DNA of 64,000 nt from Kitasatospora sp. NA04385. GTDB lineage: Bacteria > Actinomycetota > Actinomycetes > Streptomycetales > Streptomycetaceae. Below are positions 9,437 through 19,476 of the stretch, one piece after another. The position numbers were made by a program, and so were the translations under genes. The notes below the pieces were generated by a model that saw only the letters and a program-made list of their open reading frames with translations, was not told the origin of the DNA and ran no database searches. The DNA lies in contig NZ_CP054919.1 in assembly GCF_013364235.1 (NCBI RefSeq), forward strand, positions 2,469,345 through 2,533,344, given 5' to 3'. The first letter of the stretch is position 1. Every line of letters begins with the position of its first letter.

Positions 9437-9469
9437 GATTTCTCGGCACTCTGTCGAGTTGTCAAGGAG
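9437..9469 (-). other. Sequence resembling an actinobacterial pre-rRNA leader / boxA element
   Basis: Read on the minus strand the segment starts CTCCTTGACAACTCGACAG and continues AGTGCCGAGAAATC. From memory this closely parallels the Streptomyces 16S-23S/rRNA leader stretch (TTGAGAACTCAACAG, then GTGCC and AAATC), which includes the boxA antitermination signal. No rRNA gene follows. It sits downstream of the winged-helix gene stop on the same strand. It may be a remnant or an independent nut-like site. Confidence 0.35.
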
Positions 9470-9555
9470 CACGGACAGCACTGGGTCGGGCCCACCTCCG
9501 CTCCTGGGTGTGATCCTTTTGACACTCCGCCGGGCGGCCCGCTCTCCGCCCTGTC

Positions 9556-9909
9556 TCAGCCCGCGTTCCCGCTCCCGTCCGGTCCGGTTCCGGCTGGCCC
9601 GGTTCCGGCCGCTGCCCCAGCTGCCTCCGCGGCGGCGGCCATCTGCTGGAGCGCCGCGAGGTGCGCCGCCAGCAGGGTGCGGCCCTGCTGGGTCGCGGAG
9701 AGCCAGGTGCGGGGCCGCTTCCCGACGTAGCCCTTGCGGGCCCGCAGGTAGCCGGCCGTCTCCAGGCCCGAGGCCGTCTTGCTGAGCACCGAGTCCGAGA
9801 CCTGGCAGTAGTCGCGGACGACGGAGAACTCGGCTTCCTGGCACCCGCTGAGGAAGGCCAGGACGGTGAGCCTGGTGGGCTGGTGGAGTATCGGGTCGAG
9901 CCCGTTCAC
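9556..9909 (-). CDS. Winged-helix transcriptional regulator (MarR/HTH_34-like)
   Basis: 117 aa. Begins LDPILHQPTRLTVLAFLSGC, then FSVVRDYCQVSDSVLSKTASGLETAGYL and KGYVGKRPRTWLSATQQGR, the pattern of the short winged-helix family that pairs with small membrane proteins. The Ala/Gly-rich C-terminal tail (from about residue 90) is probably disordered. The GTG start at 9909 overlaps the stop of the upstream membrane-protein gene (GTGA), so the pair is translationally coupled. It likely binds the palindrome at 10473-10493 and represses its own operon. Confidence 0.85.
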   Translation of the reverse strand: MNGLDPILHQPTRLTVLAFLSGCQEAEFSVVRDYCQVSDSVLSKTASGLETAGYLRARKGYVGKRPRTWLSATQQGRTLLAAHLAALQQMAAAAEAAGAAAGTGPAGTGPDGSGNAG

Positions 9910-10403
9910 TGCTCGCTGCTCATGCTCTGCTCCTTGATTTCCCGGTTGGCCATGGTGATGACGCCCCACACGGCCAGGCCCGCGACCACGCCCGCGGCAG
10001 CCATGGCCCATCCCTGCTCGCCGGTGGCCAGCCAGGTGCCGAACCAGGCCAGCACCGACAGCAGGACGGTCAGGCCGAGCGCCCGCAGGACGCCCGGCGG
10101 AACCTTGGTCTTCTCCAGTTGCGCGGCGACACCGCTGGAACGCATGGCCACCCGCACTATGGCCGCCAGCACCGCCGCGAGGGCGGCCGCGCACAGCGGT
10201 ATCAGCCACTGTGCCTGCCGTTGGAAACTCTGGCCGATCGCCGCGCAGTAGACCGCCAGGGTCGCGCCCACTCCGGGGCCGTACCACCAGGGCATCGGTG
10301 CGGGCCGCCGGGCGGCAGCCTGCGCGCGCTGGGCGATCGCCAACGCCTGTGCGGGCGTGAGCTCCTCGGACTGCTCGTGCGCGTGCTGCTTGTCGTCAAC
10401 CAT
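9906..10403 (-). CDS. Small integral membrane protein coupled to the winged-helix regulator
   Basis: 165 aa, starting MVDDKQHAHEQSEELTPAQA. Four hydrophobic segments are visible after a basic/Pro-rich stretch (PMPWWYGPG): roughly residues 50-66, 72-90, 113-130 and 137-153. No enzymatic motif. Membrane protein plus small winged-helix regulator is a recurrent actinobacterial arrangement of unknown physiological role. Confidence 0.8.
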   Translation of the reverse strand: MVDDKQHAHEQSEELTPAQALAIAQRAQAAARRPAPMPWWYGPGVGATLAVYCAAIGQSFQRQAQWLIPLCAAALAAVLAAIVRVAMRSSGVAAQLEKTKVPPGVLRALGLTVLLSVLAWFGTWLATGEQGWAMAAAGVVAGLAVWGVITMANREIKEQSMSSEQ

Positions 10404-10472
10404 CTGGACCCCCGAGCGGACGTGCCGTCGAATCCGGCCCGCTGCCGGATCAAGTGCTATCACTCTGACACA

Positions 10473-10493
10473 TACTTTCCGGAGGGGAAAGTA
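10473..10493. promoter_or_regulatory. Operator-like perfect palindrome upstream of the membrane/HTH operon
   Basis: TACTTTCC-GGAGG-GGAAAGTA: perfect 8-bp arms with a 5-nt spacer, about 70 nt upstream of the membrane-protein start. This is the AT-rich island of an otherwise GC-rich spacer. Its position and its similarity to TACTTT-type operators of related winged-helix regulators suggest autoregulation; the latter similarity is from memory. Confidence 0.65.
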
Positions 10494-10521
10494 ATTTTCC
10501 GACGGCTTGTCAGCAGGTGCT

Positions 10522-11049
10522 TCAGCAGCGCGGATCGATCTCCTGGAAGCTCGCGTAGTGGTCCGCCGTCCAGTACTGCTCACCGATGCCCCCGGTGACG
10601 ATCCGCCTGGTTCCGCGGTCGCCCGACCCGGGCGTGACCACGGTGAACTCGTGGTAGTAGCCGTTGGATTGACGGGGCAGCCGACCCTCCCGGTTCTCGA
10701 AGACGATGCCGTCCGAGCGGTACGGATAGGGGCCGCCCCGGGCGATCAGGCCGAGGGTGTCGAGGGCCTGGACGGGCAGCTTGCCACGGCAGACGTCGGC
10801 CAGTGCCGGGTCGGTGGGGACCCAGGCGCCTTGGGCGGCGGACGACTTGGCCGGGGCCGACGGCTTGGGTGCGCTCGCGGTTCCGCCGCGGGTGGCGGAC
10901 GGGGAAGCGGGGGCGGACGCGGCGGGCGGGGACTTCGCGCTGCTCGCGCCGTCCGGGTCGTTCCCGCCGTTCAGCAGGGCGGCGACGCCCGCGGCGATGC
11001 CGAGGAGGACCACGGCAACGAGGCTGATCAGGCGGTTGCGGCTGTTCAT
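10522..11049 (-). CDS. Guanyl-specific ribonuclease of the RNase Sa/N1/T1 family, membrane-targeted
   Basis: 175 aa. Residues 1-30 form an N-terminal hydrophobic segment (signal peptide or anchor), residues 31-75 an Ala/Pro/Ser linker, and the rest a full RNase Sa-type domain. Catalytic residues by alignment to RNase Sa: Glu134 (YYHEFTV), Arg149 (GTRRIVTG) and His164 (TADHYASF), with Cys near 86 and Cys175 placed to form the conserved disulphide. It should cleave RNA after G outside the cytoplasm. No barstar-like inhibitor gene is adjacent. ATG at 11049 is chosen because the hydrophobic segment follows directly. Confidence 0.93.
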   Translation of the reverse strand: MNSRNRLISLVAVVLLGIAAGVAALLNGGNDPDGASSAKSPPAASAPASPSATRGGTASAPKPSAPAKSSAAQGAWVPTDPALADVCRGKLPVQALDTLGLIARGGPYPYRSDGIVFENREGRLPRQSNGYYHEFTVVTPGSGDRGTRRIVTGGIGEQYWTADHYASFQEIDPRC

Positions 11050-11180
11050 GGCCCCCAGCCTGCCGCACCCGCTCACCCGAACGGCGCACGGCGCGCGGCG
11101 CACGCACCCGGCGGGCGGGAGCGGAGCGGACGACCGGAAGCGAAGCGGGCAGGCTGGGGCGGAGCGGACGGGAGAACGCC

Positions 11181-11284
11181 GCCGGGGCGGGAACGGACGC
11201 CGTTGTCCGTTCCCGCCCCGGCTGCTTCGTACGGCGGCTCTCCTGCGCCGAGCTCCGCCGTACGCCCCTCCCCTTCCGGAGGGG
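11181..11284 (-). terminator. Three tandem hairpins downstream of ppdK
   Basis: Reading away from ppdK: a 7-bp stem at 11265-11284; a 10-bp stem (CGTACGGCGG) at 11228-11264; and a perfect 18-bp stem with a 6-nt loop at 11181-11222. All lie in the 260-nt gap before the RNase gene. Together they should stop transcription from the highly expressed ppdK; no T-run follows any of them. Confidence 0.7.
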
Positions 11285-11312
11285 TGCGGTCAGTGAACCG
11301 CGCTGCTTCGTG

Positions 11313-14021
<2,709 letters not shown>

Positions 14022-14540
14022 GGGTCGTTCTCCTCGCACACGGTTGCCCTGACGCCGGAGAACATACCCATTTCGAAGGCCTTCTAGGGGAGCGAATAGC
14101 TCGTACGAGCTGCTGAGCGGGCGATTGGCCAGCAGATCTAATGCCCGGGCGGGCGTTCGCCTGCGTTGCTGAAATCGTCCGGGTGACGCTTGCGATGCTT
14201 CAAGAAGTGAACACATCGCCACATGCAGCTCACGCGAACCGGACACACCGTGACGGCATTCGCTCCACCACGTTTCCCCGGCTTGATTTCCTGCAGTCAG
14301 CTGCGGCGATCCGCCGGCAGGGCCGTTCGGGAAGCGATCCGGACTTGTACACCTTGGCGAAGTCCGCTGACTGGCTGTCACTCGCCACGATATGTGGCCA
14401 GCGTCACGAGCGCATCTCAGCTGTCGAGCCGACCCGGACTACGTCGAGTGTCGCTTTCCGTTGATGATCCAGTCGCTCTGCGTTGCTCGAATTAGCCTCG
14501 AAGGAGCCTCACTGTCCATCTTGGACAATCAGGCTGGGAC
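14022..14540. other. Intergenic region between ppdK and dusB
   Basis: About 520 nt of visibly lower GC than its neighbours. It should hold the ppdK promoter (minus strand). It includes a GAAGGCCTTC palindrome near 14075 and TGTCC-5nt-GGACA near 14513. Small frames on both strands lack ribosome sites and recognisable motifs, so no gene is called. Confidence 0.5.
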
Positions 14541-14580
14541 GCCACGGCCAGGCTCGGGCCCAGGCAGAACCTGCCGTGGC
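14541..14580 (-). terminator. Terminator downstream of dusB
   Basis: GCCACGGC (14541-14548) pairs with GCCGTGGC (14573-14580), extended by AGG/CCT past a one-base bulge. It begins 8 nt beyond the dusB stop. Confidence 0.55.
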
Positions 14581-14587
14581 GTACAGA

Positions 14588-15775
14588 TCATCCACCAGAG
14601 GTGTCCGATTCGGCGTCTTCGGCGAGTCGGGCGCACTCGTACGGATCGTCCAACCAGCCTTCCGGCAGGACCACCCGGTTGTTGCCGCTGGTCCGGCCGC
14701 GCGGACCGTCCGCACCGATCGGCCAGCTCTGCTCCTGGTCGACCAGGGCCAGCGTCTCGGCCAGTTCGGTCAGCGAGCTGGAACCGGCGAGCTTCACCCG
14801 CAGTTCGGAGCCGACCGAGAAGCCCTTGGTGTACCAGGCGACGTGCTTGCGGAAGTCGATGACGCCGCGGGCCTCGTCACCGAGCCACTCCCCCAGCAGC
14901 TGGGCGTGCCGCACCATGGCGCGGGCCACGTAGCCGAAGGTGGGGCGGGCGTAGTCGACGTCCCCCTCGAAGATCGACACCAGGTCCTTGAACAGCCAGG
15001 GCCGGCCCAGGCAGCCCCGGCCGACGACCACGCCGTCGCAACCCGTCTCGCGCATCATCCGCACCGCGTCGTCGGCGGACCAGATGTCACCGTTGCCGAG
15101 CACCGGGATGCCGGCCGGGACGGACTCGCGGAGCCGGGCGATGGCCGACCAGTCCGCGGTACCGCCGTAGTGCTGGGCTGCGGTACGGCCGTGCAGGGCG
15201 ATGGCGGAGACGCCCTCCTCCGCACCGATCCGGCCGGCGTCGAGGTAGGTGAGGTGGTCGTCGTCGATGCCCTTGCGCATCTTCATGGTGACGGGCAGGT
15301 CGCCGGCGTTGGCGACCGCCTGGCGCAGGATGTCGCGCAGCAGGTTGCGCTTGTACGGCAGCGCGGAGCCGCCGCCCTTGCGAGTCACCTTGGGGACGGG
15401 GCAGCCGAAGTTGAGGTCGATGTGGTCGGCGAGGCCCTCCGCGGAGATCATCCGCGCCGCCTTGCCGACCGTCTCCGGGTCCACCCCGTACAGCTGGATC
15501 GAGCGCGGCTTCTCGCTCGGGTCGAACTTGATCAGCTGCATGGTCTTGGCGTTGCGCTCGACCAGCGCGCGGGTGGTGATCATCTCGGAGACGTACAGAC
15601 CCCGGCCGCCGCTCTGCTCCCGGCACAGGGTGCGGAAGGGGGCATTGGTGATGCCGGCCATCGGCGCCAGCACCACCGGCGGCCAGACCTGCATCGGCCC
15701 GATGTTCAACGGGGCGAACTCCGGTGCGCCGGGTGCTGCCGGGGTGGCCTGGACGGTGTCGGGCGTGGTGGTCAT
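14588..15775 (-). CDS. dusB: tRNA-dihydrouridine synthase (DusB-type)
   Basis: 395-aa flavoprotein that reduces uridine to dihydrouridine in tRNA. The TIM-barrel motifs are visible: VVLAPMAGITNAPFR near the N-terminus, DLNFGCPVPKVTRKGGGSAL with the catalytic Cys of the GCP motif near residue 116, then VTMKMRKG and IALHGRTAAQHYGG, and the FMN phosphate site GVVVGRGCLGRPW. The C-terminal helical RNA-binding part follows. The ATG at 15775 gives an extended N-terminus rich in Ala/Pro before the barrel. Confidence 0.93.
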   Translation of the reverse strand: MTTTPDTVQATPAAPGAPEFAPLNIGPMQVWPPVVLAPMAGITNAPFRTLCREQSGGRGLYVSEMITTRALVERNAKTMQLIKFDPSEKPRSIQLYGVDPETVGKAARMISAEGLADHIDLNFGCPVPKVTRKGGGSALPYKRNLLRDILRQAVANAGDLPVTMKMRKGIDDDHLTYLDAGRIGAEEGVSAIALHGRTAAQHYGGTADWSAIARLRESVPAGIPVLGNGDIWSADDAVRMMRETGCDGVVVGRGCLGRPWLFKDLVSIFEGDVDYARPTFGYVARAMVRHAQLLGEWLGDEARGVIDFRKHVAWYTKGFSVGSELRVKLAGSSSLTELAETLALVDQEQSWPIGADGPRGRTSGNNRVVLPEGWLDDPYECARLAEDAESDTSGG

Positions 15776-16040
15776 GCGCGGCGGATCCTCATACGGGTAG
15801 GGCCCCAACGGCGGGCTTCCGGACTCTCCATTCTCTCCCACCCGCCGGGCGGGCCCGTCCGGGACCGGGGCGGGGCGGCTGACGGGGCGGTGCGGGGCGG
15901 GCTGACCTGGCGGAACTGGGTGGTTGGACCGGGGGGTGGGGCCGGGCGGTCAGGGCTGGGCTGGTGCGGCGTGGTGGGGATGGGTGCGGTGAGGGACGAG
16001 TGCGACGAGCGGCCCCCCTTGTCGGGCGGGCCCGGGCGGG

Positions 16041-16943
16041 TCAGGGTCTCCCGGTCCGGCCGATGGTGACGGTGCCGGAGGAGGAGGTGATGTCGAGCAG
16101 TCTCGGCGCGCCGCTGTCCTGGAGGGACTGGTCTATCGTCTGGCTGCCGCCGTCGCTGCTGAGGTCGATCCGGTACCGGCTGTGGTCGTCGGGCAGTTGC
16201 AGGACGAGGTTTCCGGAGGCGAGGCGGGTGGTGACCTCGTCCGGCGGACGGTCGTACTGCAGGGTGACCGACCCGGAGGAGGCGGACAGTTGGGCCCTCG
16301 ACGAGCTCAGCTCCGTGCCGATGATCTGTCCGGACCCGCTCCTCGCCCAGATCGACCCGCTGACCTTGATCAATTCGATCTGGCCGCTGCCGGTCTCCGC
16401 CGAGACGTTGCCGGACACACCCGCGATCTCCGTCCGCCCGGAGCCGTTGCGGGCGTGGACGCTGGTCGACGGCGGCACCTGTATCTCCAGGGCCACCGGG
16501 CAACCGTGCAGGATCCGGGCCTCCGGGCAGTCGACGGAGACCGTCATCGTCCCCTCGCCGATCCTGGCGGTGACCGTGGGCTTCCGCAGGGCCCAGCCGA
16601 TCCGCTCGGACACCACCACCCGGTCGGTGCCGCCGGAACGCACGGTGACCTGGGCGGGGCCGGAGTCGATGTCGAGCTGCCCGACCGTCTCGAAGTACGT
16701 CCGCTCCCGGACCGCCTCCTGCCGGACGAGCAGCGCCCCCGTGGCAGCGGCGCCCGCCAGGACGACGCAGGCCAGGGCCAGCACGCCGACGATCCGCCAG
16801 ACCCGGCGCTCGCCCGGGCCGGGCGCGGCCGTCGGGCCGACCGGCCCCGGGACCGGCAGCCAGCGGGCGAGCCTGCCCGGTCCGGGAACCGCCCGGGGCT
16901 CGGCGGGAACCACCCGGGGCTCGGGCGGGGCGGGCCTCGTCAC
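16041..16943 (-). CDS. Membrane-anchored DUF4097-like beta-helix protein
   Basis: 300 aa. A Pro/Arg-rich cytoplasmic N-terminus is followed by one transmembrane helix (about residues 49-72). The long extracytoplasmic part has repeating short strands: GSGRTEIAGVSGNVSAETGS, GQIELIKVSGSIWARSGSGQ and later SSGSVTLQYD, ASGNLVLQL and SSSGTVTIG. Such repeats characterise the DUF4097 putative adhesin family. The GTG start overlaps the response regulator stop (GTGA), so it is the third gene of a kinase-regulator operon and probably a target or accessory of that system. Confidence 0.8.
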   Translation of the reverse strand: MTRPAPPEPRVVPAEPRAVPGPGRLARWLPVPGPVGPTAAPGPGERRVWRIVGVLALACVVLAGAAATGALLVRQEAVRERTYFETVGQLDIDSGPAQVTVRSGGTDRVVVSERIGWALRKPTVTARIGEGTMTVSVDCPEARILHGCPVALEIQVPPSTSVHARNGSGRTEIAGVSGNVSAETGSGQIELIKVSGSIWARSGSGQIIGTELSSSRAQLSASSGSVTLQYDRPPDEVTTRLASGNLVLQLPDDHSRYRIDLSSDGGSQTIDQSLQDSGAPRLLDITSSSGTVTIGRTGRP

Positions 16944-17587
16944 TGGCTGACCTCCAGGAAGCGCAGCACCGCGAGCACCCGCCGATGGGTGTCCTCGGCG
17001 GGCGGCAGGTCGAGTTTGGTGAGGATGGAGTTGATGTGCTTGGAGACGGCGCTGTCGCTGACCACCAGGGAATCGGCGATCGCGGTGTTCGAACGCCCCT
17101 CGGCCATCAGCGCCAGCACGTCCCGCTCGCGGGGCGTCAGCCGGTGCAGCGGATCGCTGTCGCGGCGCAGCAGCAGTTGGGCGACGACTTCGGGGTCGAG
17201 GGCGGTACCGCCCTGGGCGACCCGGTGCAGCGCCTCCACGAACTCATCCACGTTGGCGACCCGCTGCTTGAGCAGGTAGCCGACACCGCTGGTGTTCCTG
17301 GCCAGCAAGTCCGCCGCGTAGCGCTCCTCGACGAACTGGGAGAGCAGGACGACCGCGGTATCGGGCCACTGCCGGCGGATCATCAGTGCGGCCCGGACCC
17401 CTTCGTCGGAGAAGCCCGGGGGCATCCGGACGTCCGCGACGACGATCTTCGGGCGGTGCTCCTCGACGGCGGCGAGCAGCGCTTCGGCGTCCCCCACCGC
17501 GGCGGCGACCTCATAGCCCTCGCTCTCCAGCACCTTGACGATGCCGATCCTCAGCAGGACCGAGTCCTCGGCGATCACAGCTCGCAT
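16940..17587 (-). CDS. NarL/LuxR-family response regulator
   Basis: 215 aa. The receiver domain (1-120) has the acidic pair ED near residues 7-8, the phosphoacceptor Asp52 in VVADVRMPP, and a Lys in GYLLKQR. The C-terminal LuxR-type HTH (about 150-200) reads LTPRERDVLALMAEGRSNTA, then IADSLVVSDSAVSKHI. It overlaps the kinase gene by 13 nt and the downstream DUF4097-like gene by 4 nt, so the three are one operon. The signal is unknown. Confidence 0.95.
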   Translation of the reverse strand: MRAVIAEDSVLLRIGIVKVLESEGYEVAAAVGDAEALLAAVEEHRPKIVVADVRMPPGFSDEGVRAALMIRRQWPDTAVVLLSQFVEERYAADLLARNTSGVGYLLKQRVANVDEFVEALHRVAQGGTALDPEVVAQLLLRRDSDPLHRLTPRERDVLALMAEGRSNTAIADSLVVSDSAVSKHINSILTKLDLPPAEDTHRRVLAVLRFLEVSQ

Positions 17588-18834
17588 GGCAGCTCCATGG
17601 TGATGGTGGTCGGGCCCCCGCGGGGGCTGGTGATGGCGAACGACCCGTCGACCGAGGCGGCGCGCTTGCGCAGGCCGTCCAGACCGGTGCCCCGGCCGGC
17701 CTCCGCCCCGCCGATGCCGTCGTCGGTGATGGTGATGCGCAGCCGGTCGGCCGACCGGCGCAGGGCGAGGTCCACCCGGGAGGCCCGGGAGTGCTTGGCG
17801 GCGTTGGCCAGCGCTTCGGAGACCGTGAAATAGGCGACCGCCTCCACGGTGGGGGCTATCCGGCCCGGCAGGTCGACCGTGAGGTGCACCGGGACGGGGC
17901 TGCGGGCGGCGATGCCGGAGAGCGCCGCGTCGAGCCCCCGGTCCTCCAGCACCGCGGGGTGCAGGCCGCGGACCAGGTCGCGGAGCTCCTTGACGGCGGC
18001 CTGGGCCTCCTCGTGCGCGGCGGCGATGACCTCCAGGGCCTCGGGCGGGAGGTGTTTGAGGGTGCGCCGGGCGAGGCCCAGGTTCATCGCGAGCGAGACC
18101 AGCCGCTGCTGCGCGCCGTCGTGCAAGTCCCGCTCGATGCGGCGCCGTTCGGCGTCCGCGGCGTCCACCACGTCGACCCGGCTGCGGGCCAGGTGCTCGA
18201 CGCGGCGCTCCAGCACCTCCGCCCGGTTCGGGCCGAGCAGCGCCCGGACCGTCCACAGGTCGACCGCGGCGAACAGGGCGGCGAGCCAGGGCACGGCCGC
18301 CAGCAGGAGCAGGCCGCCGAACGTGGCGAAGGCACCTTCGACGGCCCAACCCGGCCCGGTGCGCAGGGGGTTGCCGGGCGGCAGCAGCCACACCCAGCCG
18401 AAGAAACCGAGCAGGACGAGCGACGCCCCCGAGAGGGCGAGCACCAGGCCGGCGCACAGGGCCTGCAGCGGGGCGACCACCAGGTGGTGGAGGGCCTGGC
18501 GCCACGTCAGCCCCGCACGGAGCCGGACCAGCCACCCCGCGCCCGGCGGGACCCGGCCCGGGATCTCCACTCCATGCAGGGCGCGGACCCGGCTGCGCTG
18601 GGCGGTGGTCAGCAGGTCGAAGAGGACCACGGCCAGGAACGACCACAGCAGCAGGGCGCCGCCCGAGGAGCTGAGGACGATCGCGCAGGGCAGGCCGAAC
18701 GGGAGGCCAGCGGCCAGGAACAGCGAGTCCCGTCGAGCAATCGCGGACCAAGGCGTGCGCGCGACCAGGGCGGCGCGGACCGCGGCACCCTGTACCGCCC
18801 GGCTCGGAGGCGTATCGATCTTCGACTGGAACAT
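17575..18834 (-). CDS. Two-component sensor histidine kinase (NarL-type partner)
   Basis: 419 aa. Four to five hydrophobic segments occupy residues about 35-190, with no large extracytoplasmic sensor domain. The HisKA_3 dimerisation helix AERRRIERDLHDGAQQRLVS carries the phosphorylated His near residue 242. The ATPase domain has SEALANAAKHSRAS (N-box) near 345 and DDGIGGAEAGRGTGLDGL (G-boxes) near 375-392. It should phosphorylate the adjacent response regulator. The ATG start at 18834 lies 48 nt from a large hairpin (18882-18923). Confidence 0.94.
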   Translation of the reverse strand: MFQSKIDTPPSRAVQGAAVRAALVARTPWSAIARRDSLFLAAGLPFGLPCAIVLSSSGGALLLWSFLAVVLFDLLTTAQRSRVRALHGVEIPGRVPPGAGWLVRLRAGLTWRQALHHLVVAPLQALCAGLVLALSGASLVLLGFFGWVWLLPPGNPLRTGPGWAVEGAFATFGGLLLLAAVPWLAALFAAVDLWTVRALLGPNRAEVLERRVEHLARSRVDVVDAADAERRRIERDLHDGAQQRLVSLAMNLGLARRTLKHLPPEALEVIAAAHEEAQAAVKELRDLVRGLHPAVLEDRGLDAALSGIAARSPVPVHLTVDLPGRIAPTVEAVAYFTVSEALANAAKHSRASRVDLALRRSADRLRITITDDGIGGAEAGRGTGLDGLRKRAASVDGSFAITSPRGGPTTITMELPCEL

Positions 18835-18881
18835 GCGGATCAGCGTAGAGGCCGTCCGATCACGGCCTCCATGGCGTGAGC

Positions 18882-18923
18882 CTCCGTCTTTTTGGTGTAC
18901 CTGGCTACACCAAGAAGACGGAG
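18882..18923. other. 42-nt near-perfect hairpin in the divergent kinase / unknown-gene region
   Basis: Two 18-nt arms (CTCCGTCTTTTTGGTGTA and TACACCAAGAAGACGGAG) flank a CCTGGC loop. Only one position is not Watson-Crick (a possible G-U pair). It lies 48 nt upstream of the kinase start and 46 nt upstream of the + strand gene. No T-run flanks it, so operator, attenuator or mobile-element end are all possible. Confidence 0.6.
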
Positions 18924-18969
18924 CCGTGCGCTACCGACAAGATCACTGCCCCGAAGGATTCTTGACGGC

Positions 18970-19476
18970 ATGACGAACACGAACCTGATCCGCTGTGGCC
19001 GCGTCCCCTTCTCCGCCGTCCGGGCGGCGACCGCCGACCTCCTCGGCACCTCATCCGAACTCGCCTCCTCTGCCGCCGAGTTGGGGATGATCGCCGAGGT
19101 CGGCCCGTGGGCGGTGCGGCTGCGCGAGGGCCGCCGCACCGCGATGGAGGTCTACGAGTACGGCGAGTTGCTCGACGTCGTGGTCGAGTCCTCACTGGGT
19201 GGCTCCGGGCTGCGCGGGGCCCGACGCGGCCCGGCCGGAAGACCGGGGGGAGGGCCGGTCTCGTGCGCGTGGGGCCGGCTGCCACCCTGCGGGGCGCCCC
19301 CGTCGGTGCACTTCCTCGCCGGTGGTCTGCGGCGGCGGCCCACGGGTGCGGACACCGTGCGGACGGCGGGCCGGTTCTGGTTCGGCTCGGTGGCCGGAGA
19401 GTTCCGCTGGGCGCGGCTGCCTGCGGCCGTCGGCTGCGCTTGCGCGGGCCGCCCGATACAGGGGAGGGCAGCGTGA
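18970..19476 (+). CDS. Hypothetical protein coupled to a membrane-protein gene
   Basis: 168 aa, not recognised. Starts MTNTNLIRCGRVPFSAVRAA, with GAAGGA upstream at 11-nt spacing. The first 75 residues look like an alpha/beta domain (LGMIAEVGPWAVRLREGRRT, then YEYGELLDVVVESSLG). A Gly/Arg/Pro-rich middle is followed by VHFLAGGLRRRP and GRFWFGSVAGEFRWARLP, which again look structured. The stop overlaps the next gene's GTG (GTGA), which supports both frames. Confidence 0.6.
   Translation: MTNTNLIRCGRVPFSAVRAATADLLGTSSELASSAAELGMIAEVGPWAVRLREGRRTAMEVYEYGELLDVVVESSLGGSGLRGARRGPAGRPGGGPVSCAWGRLPPCGAPPSVHFLAGGLRRRPTGADTVRTAGRFWFGSVAGEFRWARLPAAVGCACAGRPIQGRAA

Noticed and set aside
14141-14495. Two overlapping small + strand frames upstream of ppdK
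   Set aside because: Lower-GC non-coding composition, no ribosome site and no recognisable family.
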